Shown: positions 28,993-38,379, counted from the stretch's first letter. The stretch: 64,000 nucleotides of DNA from an uncultured Solirubrobacterales bacterium (GCA_937128795.1 CAKZMQ010000015.1:62001-126000), one strand, 5' to 3'. Notes: generated by a model from the letters alone, not told the origin. Numbers and translations: made by a program.

Positions 28993-30087
28993 CTATTCCT
29001 CTTCCGAGCGCAGCGCGCGCGACTGTTTCGGGTCACCGGTCGTTGGCGCAATCACGTTGCGCAGTGATGCGCCGCCGATCTTGCTCGCGAGATCTGTGCC
29101 TCGCGGGAGCCGTCCACCGCGCTGACGCTTTTGCCAGTACATCGCCTGGTCCGCCAGCTCCATGGCGCGAACCGGCGAGGGAGCTTCTGCCAGCGACTGG
29201 TGTCCTGCCGAGAAGCTCACGCGGGCGTCTTCACCCTTGAGGTAGCGCTCGAGCGTTTCCCGCGCTCGCTCGCGGAACAAAGTTGCCTCTTCACTGTTGG
29301 CGCAGCCGACGAGGATCGCGGCGAATTCGTCGCCACCGATGCGGCCGACCACGTCGGTTTCGCGCGCGGCCTCCTGCAGCGCCTGGGCGCAGAGCTGGAG
29401 TACGCGGTCTCCCGATGCGTGACCAAAGCGGTCGTTCACGGATTTGAAGCCGTCGAGGTCGACGAGCACCAGATAGGACTCGACCGTCCCGCGGCGGCTC
29501 AGCTTCCATTCGCGAGCCAGCGCGCGCTCGAAGCCACGGCGGTTGGCAACGGCGGTCAAAGCATCGGTGAAGGCATCGCTGCGCAGCTTCTGGTTGTGCT
29601 CCACGAGATCGTCGTGCTTCTGGCGCAGTTCCTGTTCCTTCATCTCACGATCGAGTTCGTTGACGATCACACGTCCGAGCACCGTCATCAGTTCGGTCTC
29701 GTTGCGCGTGAAGCGTTTGACCGTGTCGGAGATCGCACAAAGCGTGCCGAAGTGGCTGCCGTCATGGAGTTCGAGTGGGATTCCGACGAAACTGTTCGAA
29801 TTCTTCACTTCTGGATTCGCCAGGATCGCCGGCGCGGGATCGACTATGCCCGAGGCAACCGAGTTGGGCATCAGTGCCATCGTCTGGCCGTTGCTGATCC
29901 CAAACGTGTCGGAGCCGCGAAAGTCCACGATCCGCAGCAGCTGGGATTCCTCGTCGTGGTAGGCGACGAAAACGGCGCAGTCGGGCAGTTGGCGCTCGAG
30001 CAGATCGAGCACCGTCGCCGTCGCTTCCGTGAAGTCATAGAAACTGCGCGCAGTTTCGTGGTTCGTACCGTTCACTGTCCTGCTCAA
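28993..30087 (-). CDS. GAF-GGDEF diguanylate cyclase
   Basis: VDLDGFKSVNDRFGHASGDRVL; GRIGGDEFAAILVG; N-terminal GAF-like segment. Confidence 0.92.
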   Translation of the reverse strand: MSRTVNGTNHETARSFYDFTEATATVLDLLERQLPDCAVFVAYHDEESQLLRIVDFRGSDTFGISNGQTMALMPNSVASGIVDPAPAILANPEVKNSNSFVGIPLELHDGSHFGTLCAISDTVKRFTRNETELMTVLGRVIVNELDREMKEQELRQKHDDLVEHNQKLRSDAFTDALTAVANRRGFERALAREWKLSRRGTVESYLVLVDLDGFKSVNDRFGHASGDRVLQLCAQALQEAARETDVVGRIGGDEFAAILVGCANSEEATLFRERARETLERYLKGEDARVSFSAGHQSLAEAPSPVRAMELADQAMYWQKRQRGGRLPRGTDLASKIGGASLRNVIAPTTGDPKQSRALRSEEE

Positions 30088-30381
30088 TTGCTCATGAGAC
30101 TGGATCGGCGATGGGGTCGCCGATCAGGTCATCTGGGGATCGCCGAGTTTTTGCGCTCGCGGCCGACTCAAGACCTGCCGTCGCGCGCATCTTCACAAGG
30201 CCACGCACGATCAATATGCCAGAAAATCCTCGAAGTTCATTCTCATCCATGAAATATCCATAATATCGAGTAGCTCGTTTCCATGCTACTAGCTATTTTT
30301 GGTGTAGTCAAGGGGTATTCCTGCATGTTGAGCTACCTCAAACTCACAAAACTCGTGGGTAAGTCAGCTTTTTATTGACGC

Positions 30382-30423
30382 CGTGTCGATTAGCGGAAGA
30401 GGCGTGTCGACTAACGGAAGAGG
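30382..30423. repeat. 21-bp imperfect tandem duplication overlapping the fbiB 3' end
   Basis: cgtgtcgattagcggaagagg / cgtgtcgactaacggaagagg. Confidence 0.85.
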
Positions 30424-31154
30424 TCTTGCGAACGCTCGCGCAGGCCCGCCACCGCACCGCTGCCGTCGATGTCGCGCACGAGGTCGCCGCGTCCGCGCAC
30501 GATCACGACTGGATGGCCGCTCGCCTTGGCACGCGCGAGGTCTGCTGCCGCGGCGATCTCATCGGCCACGGCAGTGACTGTTGCCGCGAGGTCGCGGCCG
30601 TTGGAATCGGCGCTACCGCGCAGATCCAGCAGCGGTTCGATACCTGCGCAGCCGATCGCCACATCGGCCTGGCCAGAGCGCCATGCTCGTCCGAAGCTGT
30701 CGGTGATGATCACGGCCGGTGCGACCCCGAGTCGCTCTCTGAATCCGTCGCGGATTCGCCTCGCAGACGAGTCTGGGTCGATCGGCAGCAAAAGCACGCG
30801 GTCGCCGGACACGTTCGACGAATCGATGCCCGCGTTGGCGCACACAAATCCGTGTTGCGACTCGACGATCAGTACGCCCGGAACCGCACGCAGCACCGCT
30901 CGGCTCTCGTCGAGGATCAGCTGCACGATCGCCGGGTCTTTTTCGGTTTCGGCGGCCAACTCGCGAGCGCGGTCCGTGGGCTCGACCGCCGTGAGATCAC
31001 AGAACCGACCCTCTGACTTGCTGACGATCTTCTGGGCGATCACGACGACGTCGTCGTCACCGATCGGTTCGGCGCTGCCAACGATCAATTCGACGAGATC
31101 GTCACCGGGTGCGACCTCGGGAATGCCCTCCAGCGCGACTGCCTCGACCTTCAC
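30411..31154 (-). CDS. cofE: Coenzyme F420:L-glutamate ligase (CofE-type, single domain)
   Basis: DDVVVIAQKIVSKSEGR; HGFVCANAGIDSSNV; DSFGRAWRSGQADVAIG. Confidence 0.93.
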   Translation of the reverse strand: MKVEAVALEGIPEVAPGDDLVELIVGSAEPIGDDDVVVIAQKIVSKSEGRFCDLTAVEPTDRARELAAETEKDPAIVQLILDESRAVLRAVPGVLIVESQHGFVCANAGIDSSNVSGDRVLLLPIDPDSSARRIRDGFRERLGVAPAVIITDSFGRAWRSGQADVAIGCAGIEPLLDLRGSADSNGRDLAATVTAVADEIAAAADLARAKASGHPVVIVRGRGDLVRDIDGSGAVAGLRERSQDLFR

Positions 31155-31879
31155 CTGGCGTAGCCCCCGGGCAACCGTCGACGGTCGGTCATCAGCGTTG
31201 CTACAACCGCTTCCGTGTTGATCGCGTTGTGATCCGACTCGGCGAGTTGCTCGGCGAGTTCGAGCAGATCGTCGGACGTGTCGAGGTCGAGCGCCAACGT
31301 CGGCACTTCCACTGCGATCGTCCTCAGGCTCGCAGCGAGGCCGAGCGCAAGATGACGCTGTCGGCTGTCGGGTCCGAAGGACGGCGCGATCGCGTCCGGT
31401 GGCGAAATCACAAGCGCGTTGGTGCCGGAGCCCATGCGGTCTGGGACAACGGCGAGTTGCATTCGGTCGAGATGAAAACGTTCGAGGGTGGCGTCGAGTT
31501 CGACCGGGTCGAGCAGGGGGCAGTCTCCGGGCAGCATCACGACGGTGTCGAAACCGTGTTCGATCGCCCATGCCGCCCCGAGTTTGGCGGCCTCGCTGTG
31601 ACCGCTCAAGTCGTCTTCCAGGATCGCGTCGGCCACGCCGCCGGCCAGCTCGGCGATTCGTGGCTCGGCGCTGACGACGACCAAGGCGTCGAGCGCTTGC
31701 GAGTTCGCGAGCGCAGCGAGCACGTCGCGCACCATCGCTTCGGCGATCATCCTGCGCTGGTCACTTCCCAGTCCGGTGGCGAGGCGCTCCTTTGCGTCGC
31801 CGAACGGCTTGACCGGCAGCACGGCGCAGGTCGTCTTGCCACGCCGCGATGGGTTGCGAGGTCGGGGGTCGTTGCTCAC
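31151..31879 (-). CDS. fbiD: 2-phospho-L-lactate/phosphoenolpyruvate guanylyltransferase
   Basis: AVLPVKPFGDAKERLA; VVMLPGDCPLLDP; operon context. Confidence 0.88.
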   Translation of the reverse strand: MSNDPRPRNPSRRGKTTCAVLPVKPFGDAKERLATGLGSDQRRMIAEAMVRDVLAALANSQALDALVVVSAEPRIAELAGGVADAILEDDLSGHSEAAKLGAAWAIEHGFDTVVMLPGDCPLLDPVELDATLERFHLDRMQLAVVPDRMGSGTNALVISPPDAIAPSFGPDSRQRHLALGLAASLRTIAVEVPTLALDLDTSDDLLELAEQLAESDHNAINTEAVVATLMTDRRRLPGGYAR

Positions 31880-32823
31880 AGTGAAGCTCCGTAGCGGAGT
31901 ATCTCTGCAGCAACGGCGCGTGTGCTCTGACGGTCGGGCATTGAAACGGAAGCGAGGTGGTGTGGTCGTCCGATCACTGGCTCATCCGCGACCCACGCAT
32001 CCACGAGATCGCCGTAATAGGCGGCGACGCCGGCCACCTCCGGCTCGTGACCCGCGGCAACCAAGAACTTCTCAGTCGGGCCCTTCATCACGGCGCCTTC
32101 CACGAATGGGCTCACCGCGAGTACGGGCGCTCGGGAGTCCTCGATCGCTTCGCGAATACCGGGAACCGCGAGGATCGGACCGATGCTGATGATCGGGTTT
32201 GAGGGTCCGACGATGATCAGGTCTGCAGTGTCGACTGCGGCGAGTACCGATGCGGTCGCGCGAGCGTGCTCCGCTCCGCCGAACTCGACCCGAACGATTT
32301 CCGGTTCGCTCTGGTCCTGAATCAAGAACTGTTGAATTCCCCGCGAACCGGACCTCGTTTCGACGACCGTACGGACCGGCTCGTCGCACATCGGCAGCAC
32401 CGTCGCTCCTCCGGTCGGGTAGTCGGCCATCGCCAGTCGGTGAGCCTCGGTCAGCGATTTGCCGTCCGCAAGCGCGGCGCCGCGCCGCGAGCAGACTGCC
32501 AGATCGTCGTCGCCCAGCTCGAACCAGATTTCTTCACCGGCTTTCCGGCGACGGTCCATCGTCTCGTGCGTTTCGCCGCGAACGCCGAACCCGCGCTCAT
32601 CGAGCGCGTCGGCCAGACGAAAGCTGATCAGGTCGGGATCGGGGGATACGTGAACGTCGTAGATCTCGATGTCGTCTCCGGTGTTGGCGATCACGTTCAG
32701 CTGACCGGGTCGTTCGGCCGGTTCGCCATCGAAGCCGTGCAGGATGTCGCGCAGGCCCACTGCCAACTTGGCACCGCCGGTACCGCCGGCGAGCAGGGCG
32801 CAGTTCAGCTCGGCGTTTGCCAT
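31876..32823 (-). CDS. fbiA: 2-phospho-L-lactate transferase (CofD/FbiA)
   Basis: LLAGGTGGAKLAVGLRDI; VIANTGDDIEIYDVHVSPDPD; GPSNPIISIGPILAVPG. Confidence 0.94.
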   Translation of the reverse strand: MANAELNCALLAGGTGGAKLAVGLRDILHGFDGEPAERPGQLNVIANTGDDIEIYDVHVSPDPDLISFRLADALDERGFGVRGETHETMDRRRKAGEEIWFELGDDDLAVCSRRGAALADGKSLTEAHRLAMADYPTGGATVLPMCDEPVRTVVETRSGSRGIQQFLIQDQSEPEIVRVEFGGAEHARATASVLAAVDTADLIIVGPSNPIISIGPILAVPGIREAIEDSRAPVLAVSPFVEGAVMKGPTEKFLVAAGHEPEVAGVAAYYGDLVDAWVADEPVIGRPHHLASVSMPDRQSTRAVAAEILRYGASL

Positions 32824-33512
32824 TCACGGTCCGGCAACTGCGTGAACTGAATGCCGGCGTGTGTCTTGTAGCGAATGTTCACACCGATCAGCAGTGCGGT
32901 GATCTGTTCGGCGATTCGCGCTGCCTCGAGCGGACCTCCGTCGACCGCGCGCAACCCGGGGATCAATTCGATCAATCCTGCGACACGGGCCTTGGCGGCC
33001 TTCTTGTTGCCGCAGACCAGGACGTCTTCTTCGTGAACGTTTTCGAGATCTCCGAGTGTGACGGCGCTGACGGTGTGCAGTGCCGAAACCACGGTCACGC
33101 CATCCGCTGCCATCTCCTGTGCCTGTTGCGCCGCGGAACCCTGCCAGACGCCAATCGTGCGCGTCGCCTTTCCGCTTACGGCCGCCGCGAGTGGCACGGT
33201 TGCGTCGACGAGGATCTGCCCCTCGGTCATCGCGTTCTTCAGATTCGTGAGGTTTTCCGATTGCGCCCGGAACGGCACGGTCAGAAAAACCACCTCGCAG
33301 CCGCTTACGGCGTCCTCGTTCACGTGGCCGCTGACCGGCGCATTTGCATCGTCGAGGCGGCTCTGGACCCGGCCTGCTGCCTCCTCTGCCGACTCAAGCT
33401 TGCGCGAGCCGATGCGTACGTTCACGCCGGCCTTGGCCAACTGCAACGCAAGTGCGGACCCCAGGGCTCCGGTGCCACCGACGATCGCGACGGGTGAGGT
33501 CTGGTCGGACAT
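32805..33512 (-). CDS. npdG: NADPH-dependent F420 reductase
   Basis: VAIVGGTGALGSALALQLAKAGVNVRIGSRK; VVSALHTVSA. Confidence 0.92.
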   Translation of the reverse strand: MSDQTSPVAIVGGTGALGSALALQLAKAGVNVRIGSRKLESAEEAAGRVQSRLDDANAPVSGHVNEDAVSGCEVVFLTVPFRAQSENLTNLKNAMTEGQILVDATVPLAAAVSGKATRTIGVWQGSAAQQAQEMAADGVTVVSALHTVSAVTLGDLENVHEEDVLVCGNKKAAKARVAGLIELIPGLRAVDGGPLEAARIAEQITALLIGVNIRYKTHAGIQFTQLPDREWQTPS

Positions 33513-33554
33513 CGCGGGCGATCCTAGCCGTCGCGCGCGGTTAGGCTTCACGGC

Positions 33555-33986
33555 GTGACGCCTGCCCCGCAACTCTCACCGGGACTTTCGTACGACCACG
33601 AGTTCTCCGTGACCGACGACCTCGCGACCGATGTCGGCGGAAGCGTCGCGAATCGAGTGCTTGCGACGCCGCGGATGATCGGTGTTATGGAGGGGACTTC
33701 GATGCGCGCCGTCTGGCCTGCATTGCCCGAAGGGGCGACTTGCGTGGGTTACGAAGTCTGCGTTAAACACGTCTCCTCGGCACCGCTCGGCGGCGATTGC
33801 GTTTGCAGCGCCGTGTTGACCGACGTGATCGATGGTCGCAAGCTGCGCTTCGACGTCAAGGTCACCTACGACGGCCGCACCGTCGGTGTTGGCACGCACG
33901 AGCGGCGCATCATCAACGCTGGCAAATTCGACGGCCGCAATGCGGCTGCAGATGCGGTGACCGGGTCCGCTGGGAGTGTTTCGTGA
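33555..33986 (+). CDS. Thioesterase, fluoroacetyl-CoA thioesterase-like hot-dog fold
   Basis: VTDDLATDVGGSVANRVLATPRMIGVME..SMRAVWPALPEGATCVGYEV. Confidence 0.82.
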   Translation: MTPAPQLSPGLSYDHEFSVTDDLATDVGGSVANRVLATPRMIGVMEGTSMRAVWPALPEGATCVGYEVCVKHVSSAPLGGDCVCSAVLTDVIDGRKLRFDVKVTYDGRTVGVGTHERRIINAGKFDGRNAAADAVTGSAGSVS

Positions 33987-34906
33987 CCGATCTTCCGAAA
34001 CGGGCAAAGATTCGCGAGGTCGGTCCGCGCGACGGTTTTCAGAACGAACCCGAGGTGGTCGCAACAGACGACAAAGTGCGGATCATCGACCAGCTGACGA
34101 AGACCGGGCTGACGCATTTGGAGGTCACTTCGTTCGTGCGCCCCGATGTGATCCCGCAGCTGGCCGATGGGGCGGAGGTGCTTGCGCGAATCGAGCGACG
34201 CGCCGACGTGAAATTCGGAGTTCTCATACCCAACCGCCGGGGACTCGAGAACGCGCTGAAGCTGCGCGACCATTTTGACGAGGCGAGCTTCTTTCTCTCG
34301 TCTTCGGAGACGCACAACATGAAGAATGTCAATCGTACGGTCGGGCAATCGCTGGCCGAACTGTCGGGTGTGGCCGAGGACGCACGCGCCGAGGGACTGC
34401 GCTGCGTGGCTGTGATCTCGACCGTGTTCGGCTGCCCCTACGAGGGCAAGATCGAGCCTGAACGCGTATTCGAGATCACCGAGCAGTTGGTCGAATTCGG
34501 CTGCGCCGAGATCGGATTTGCCGACACAACGGGTATGGCCAATCCGCTGCAGGTCGGGGAGTTCTTCGGCGACGCGTTCGAGCGATTTCCGAACGTCGAG
34601 CTGACCGCGCACTTCCACAACACCAGAGGCCAAGGACTCGCGAACGTACTGGCAGCCGTTCAGTCTGGCTGCGCATCGTTCGAGTCGTCGTTCGGCGAAA
34701 TGGGCGGCTGCCCGTTCCCGCCCGGCTCGACCGGCAACGTCGCGACCGAGGACGTCGTCTCGATGCTTCATGAGATGGGGATTGAGACGGGGATTGACCT
34801 TCCCGCCCTGATCGAATGCTCGCGCGCGATGCAGGAGGCGCTGGGCCGCAATCTGACCAGCCATGTGCTGACCGCCGGACCCGTCGACTGGGCTGGAGAG
34901 GCTTAG
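33983..34906 (+). CDS. Hydroxymethylglutaryl-CoA lyase-like
   Basis: IREVGPRDGFQNEP; ELTAHFHNTRGQGLANVLAA; GGCPFPPGSTGNVATEDVV; GTG start. Confidence 0.92.
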   Translation: MTDLPKRAKIREVGPRDGFQNEPEVVATDDKVRIIDQLTKTGLTHLEVTSFVRPDVIPQLADGAEVLARIERRADVKFGVLIPNRRGLENALKLRDHFDEASFFLSSSETHNMKNVNRTVGQSLAELSGVAEDARAEGLRCVAVISTVFGCPYEGKIEPERVFEITEQLVEFGCAEIGFADTTGMANPLQVGEFFGDAFERFPNVELTAHFHNTRGQGLANVLAAVQSGCASFESSFGEMGGCPFPPGSTGNVATEDVVSMLHEMGIETGIDLPALIECSRAMQEALGRNLTSHVLTAGPVDWAGEA

Positions 34907-34977
34907 CCGAGCGTTTCCCGCGGTGACGCCAAGCAGTTTGTCGGATTGATCCCGATGCCGTTGCCAAGCGAGTTTCT

Positions 34978-35025
34978 GCCGCATGCCCTGTCCATGCGGC
35001 GTGCTGCACGGACAGGGCATGCGGC
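34978..35025. repeat. Perfect inverted repeat, 16-bp arms
   Basis: gccgcatgccctgtcc / ggacagggcatgcggc, loop atgcggcgtgctgcac. Confidence 0.92.
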
Positions 35026-35244
35026 GAAAAAGCCTTTGTCCATCGGGTTCTTGGTTTTTGGCGTTTGGACCGCACCTGGAATTCCGCGCACCAGATCGTT
35101 TGCCGCCGAACAGCCGCGAAACCGCAAATATCCCCGAATTAGTTCGATAAATACCTAAGATAGGGTATAAAGTAGCCCCTCGAATCGGCCGACAACTCAA
35201 TCACCGACAGGCCTTTAACAGGCCCTAGTCCAGATCGAATGCGC

Positions 35245-35307
35245 CTTGGGGGCCGAGCCCAAGACGTTTTCCGGAAACGCGTTGGGGGCCGAGCCCGACG
35301 CGTTTCC
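35245..35307. repeat. Two hairpins sharing ttgggggccgagccc; second arm can pair alternatively upstream
   Basis: cttgggggccgagcccaag and ggaaacgcgttgggggccgagcccgacgcgtttcc; acgttttccggaaacg competes. Confidence 0.75.
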
Positions 35308-35404
35308 CATTTAAACACCCCCTCTCCCCAGCCCGCCCAGAACACGGTTTGCCAAAAGGCAATCCTTGTGGAAGTGTTGCGGGATTGACTTAGACTGCGC
35401 GGGG

Positions 35405-37366
35405 ATGAGGGAGGATGGGGAAACGGTCGCTTGGACTCCGACCGCTGAGTATGTGGATCAAGCCAACGTTTCTCGCTTGATGCGCGAGTACGGAGTTGAC
35501 TCGATCTCCGAATTACGTGCGGCGACCACCGAGGATATTGCGAAGTACTGGCAAACCGTCGTCGACGATCTCGCGATTCCATTTGCCAAACCGTTTGATC
35601 GCGTGATGGATGATTCCGAAGGAATCAAATGGACCAAGTGGTTCACCGGTGGCGAGATCAACATGACGTCTGTCTGCGTCGACCGTTGGGCGGACGACGC
35701 CGAGGCCGCCGTTCAACCAGCTGTGATCTGTCAGCGCGAGGACGAATCCGTTGAACAACTGACGTTCGCCGACCTGCGCCGTGAAATCGATGCGCTCGTC
35801 ATCGGTATGCGCGAGATCGGGATCGGACCCGGCGACAACGTCGGCGTCTTCATGCCGATGACTCCGCGCGCGGTGATCGCCAGCTACGCGGTCGCCAAAC
35901 TCGGTGCCGTCTACCTGCCGATCTTCTCCGGATTCGCGGCGTCGGCAGTTGCCGCGCGACTGAACGACGCGCACGCGAAGCTGCTGATCACCGCGGACGG
36001 TGGAGCGCGGCGGGGCAATGCGGCGCCGATCAAACCGGTCGCCGATGAAGTCGCAGGGCTGGTGCCGAGCCTGCAACACATGGTCGTCGCGCGCGAACAG
36101 GGCAATGAGATCTCGATGACCGACGGTCGCGATCTTGAATGGGAAGACGTAGTGGGACCGCATCGCGGCGAATCGGCCAAGGCTGCCGTGACCGGCAGTG
36201 AAGACCCGGTGATGGTCGGCTACACATCCGGGACAACCGGAAAGCCCAAGGGTGCCGTCCATGTTCACGGCGGCTTCACCGTGAAGATGATCTCCGAGGT
36301 TGCCTACCAACTCGACGTCCACGCCGGTGACAGATTCATGTGGGTAACGGACATGGGCTGGATCATGGGCCCCGTCAACATGCTCGGCGCGCACGGCCTG
36401 GGGGCGACGATGGTGATGATGGAGGGTGCCCCCGACTGGCCCGACGCATCGCGGCTCTGGAAGTTCGTGGAACAGCAGAAAATCAATGTGCTCGGAATCT
36501 CGCCGACACTGATCCGTGCCCTGCAGTCACGCGGTGACGGCTTCACCGAAGGATTCGACCTGTCCAGCCTGAGAATCCTCGGTTCGACCGGCGAACCCTG
36601 GAACGAAGAGCCATACCGCTGGCTGATGAAGGTCACCGGCGAGCGCGTGCCGATCATCAACATCAGCGGCGGTACCGAAGTCGGCGCGTGCTTCCTCACG
36701 CCGTTTCCGGTCGAACCGATCAAGGCCTGCTCGTTGGGCGGCGCGTCGCTGGGGATGGATGTCGACGTCTTCGACGCCGATGGCAATCCCGTTCGCGGCA
36801 AGGTCGGCGAGCTTGTCTGCAAGCAGCCCTGGCCGAGCATGACGCGCGGCGTGCTCGGTGATCCGGAACGCTACGAATCGAGCTACTGGAGCACATACCC
36901 GGACATTTGGCGTCACGGCGACTGGGCGATGGTCGACGACGACGGAGACTGGTTTTTGTTCGGACGTTCCGACGAGGCAATAAACGTCGCCGGCAAGCGG
37001 CTCGGGCCGGCCGAGGTCGAAGGCATCCTCGTCGCGGACGCACGCGTGGCAGAGGCGGCGGCGATCGGCGTGCCGGACGAGACGAAGGGTGAGACTGTGT
37101 GGTGCTTCGCCGTTCCGAATCCGGGCTCCGAACATGACTACGACGAGCTGTCGGCGGACCTCGCACAGGCAGTTGCAAACGAACTCGGTCGCCCATTCAA
37201 ACCGTCGAAGGTGCTGATCGTGCCGGCATTGCCAAAGACCCGCTCGGCGAAGATCCTCCGCCGCGCGGTACGCGCTGCCGCTTTGGGTGAGGACCCCGGC
37301 GATCTGTCGAGCGCCGAGAACCCCGAGGCGCTCGACGCGATTCGCGAGGCGATCAACCAGTCGTGA
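35405..37366 (+). CDS. AMP-binding acyl/acetyl-CoA synthetase
   Basis: GYTSGTTGKPKGAVHVHGG; WVTDMGWIMGP; HGDWAMVDDDGDWFLFGRSDEAINVAGKRLGPAEVE; TRSAKILRR. Confidence 0.93.
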   Translation: MREDGETVAWTPTAEYVDQANVSRLMREYGVDSISELRAATTEDIAKYWQTVVDDLAIPFAKPFDRVMDDSEGIKWTKWFTGGEINMTSVCVDRWADDAEAAVQPAVICQREDESVEQLTFADLRREIDALVIGMREIGIGPGDNVGVFMPMTPRAVIASYAVAKLGAVYLPIFSGFAASAVAARLNDAHAKLLITADGGARRGNAAPIKPVADEVAGLVPSLQHMVVAREQGNEISMTDGRDLEWEDVVGPHRGESAKAAVTGSEDPVMVGYTSGTTGKPKGAVHVHGGFTVKMISEVAYQLDVHAGDRFMWVTDMGWIMGPVNMLGAHGLGATMVMMEGAPDWPDASRLWKFVEQQKINVLGISPTLIRALQSRGDGFTEGFDLSSLRILGSTGEPWNEEPYRWLMKVTGERVPIINISGGTEVGACFLTPFPVEPIKACSLGGASLGMDVDVFDADGNPVRGKVGELVCKQPWPSMTRGVLGDPERYESSYWSTYPDIWRHGDWAMVDDDGDWFLFGRSDEAINVAGKRLGPAEVEGILVADARVAEAAAIGVPDETKGETVWCFAVPNPGSEHDYDELSADLAQAVANELGRPFKPSKVLIVPALPKTRSAKILRRAVRAAALGEDPGDLSSAENPEALDAIREAINQS

Positions 37367-37634
37367 AGCCGCTGGCGCCGGTCGGGTCGAGCCAGCTGAC
37401 TTCGACCATGTCGACTTGCGACATCCGCGAGCCTTCGCGGGCGACCCCGACCATTTGTTCGACGGCATCCTTCGATCCCTCGAAGTAGCACTCGACGGTT
37501 CCATCCGGCATGTTGACTGCGCTGCCGGCAACGTCGCGCTCGAGCGCCGCGCGCCGGATCGTGTCGCGGTAGAACACGCCCTGTACGCGGCCGCTCGCCA
37601 CGACGCGCGCTCGAACGTACCGATCAGAATGCAT
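37353..37634 (-). CDS. acyP: Acylphosphatase
   Basis: ARVVASGRVQGVFYRDTIRRAALERDVAGSAVNMPDGTVECYFEG. Confidence 0.93.
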   Translation of the reverse strand: MHSDRYVRARVVASGRVQGVFYRDTIRRAALERDVAGSAVNMPDGTVECYFEGSKDAVEQMVGVAREGSRMSQVDMVEVSWLDPTGASGFTTG

Positions 37635-37635
37635 A

Positions 37636-37719
37636 TGCCCGGGGAGAGACTCGAACTCTCACGCCCAAAGGACACGGCATTTTGAGTGCCGCGCGTCTAC
37701 CGATTCCGCCACCCGGGCT
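37636..37719 (-). tRNA. tRNA-Leu (CAA)
   Basis: gcccgggtggcggaatcggtagacgcgcggcactcaaaatgccgtgtcctttgggcgtgagagttcgagtctctccccgggca; anticodon loop ctcaaaa. Confidence 0.95.
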
Positions 37720-37830
37720 TGGGTGAAAAACTTACAGCCCCGGTCGCGGAATCGGAAAGACGCGCGAAGCGTCTGTACAGATTGTCCGCCACCCGGGCAG
37801 GGCCGCCGAAAAACTTCTAGCGGGACAAAT

Positions 37831-38379
37831 CTAGCTGGCCGGCGCAGCGTTGGCTGGCGGCGCGGGCGGCGGCGCCGTTGCCGATTCGAGCGGAGGGCCA
37901 CCGGGCTCGCCGGGCTTGATCTCTTCCTCAACGCTCCACTGCTGGCTGAAACCCCACATCGCGACAACGATCAACAGCATCTGAACGGGGATCAGCGAGA
38001 GCGTGATGATGCCGAGCACCGCGTCGGGAAGCGTTGGGTCGGTGTAGCCGGTCTTGTCGCGCGCAAACCAGGCCGGGCCGGCGACGAGCGCGAACACGCC
38101 CAGCATCACTGCCATTGCTGCGATTACCGGCAGCACGCCGCGATTCCACCTGTAGACGTAGCCGGCGAAGATTCCGTACATCACGATGAAACCGATGTGC
38201 AAGGCCTTGGCGCCGACGAGCGTCGCCCATCCGCCCAGCGCAACGACAACCAGCATGAAGATCGTGATCGCCAATAAAGCGAGCACTCCCAATCGCGCGG
38301 TCTGCGATTCCGGCAGGTCCCTGTTCGGGTGCCGGACAGGCGGCTTCTCCTCGGCCGCTGCTACATCCTCCCACAGCAT
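37831..38379 (-). CDS. Integral membrane protein, hypothetical
   Basis: About four TM segments, Ala/Pro-rich C-terminus. Confidence 0.65.
   Translation of the reverse strand: MLWEDVAAAEEKPPVRHPNRDLPESQTARLGVLALLAITIFMLVVVALGGWATLVGAKALHIGFIVMYGIFAGYVYRWNRGVLPVIAAMAVMLGVFALVAGPAWFARDKTGYTDPTLPDAVLGIITLSLIPVQMLLIVVAMWGFSQQWSVEEEIKPGEPGGPPLESATAPPPAPPANAAPAS

Noticed and set aside
33866-35200. 444-aa minus-strand ORF
   Set aside because: Antisense to the well-supported HMG-CoA lyase gene; low-complexity shadow frame typical of high GC
35212-35226. 15-mer cctttaacaggccct shared with the integrase frameshift site
   Set aside because: A few 15-mer coincidences are expected by chance in 64 kb compared with itself
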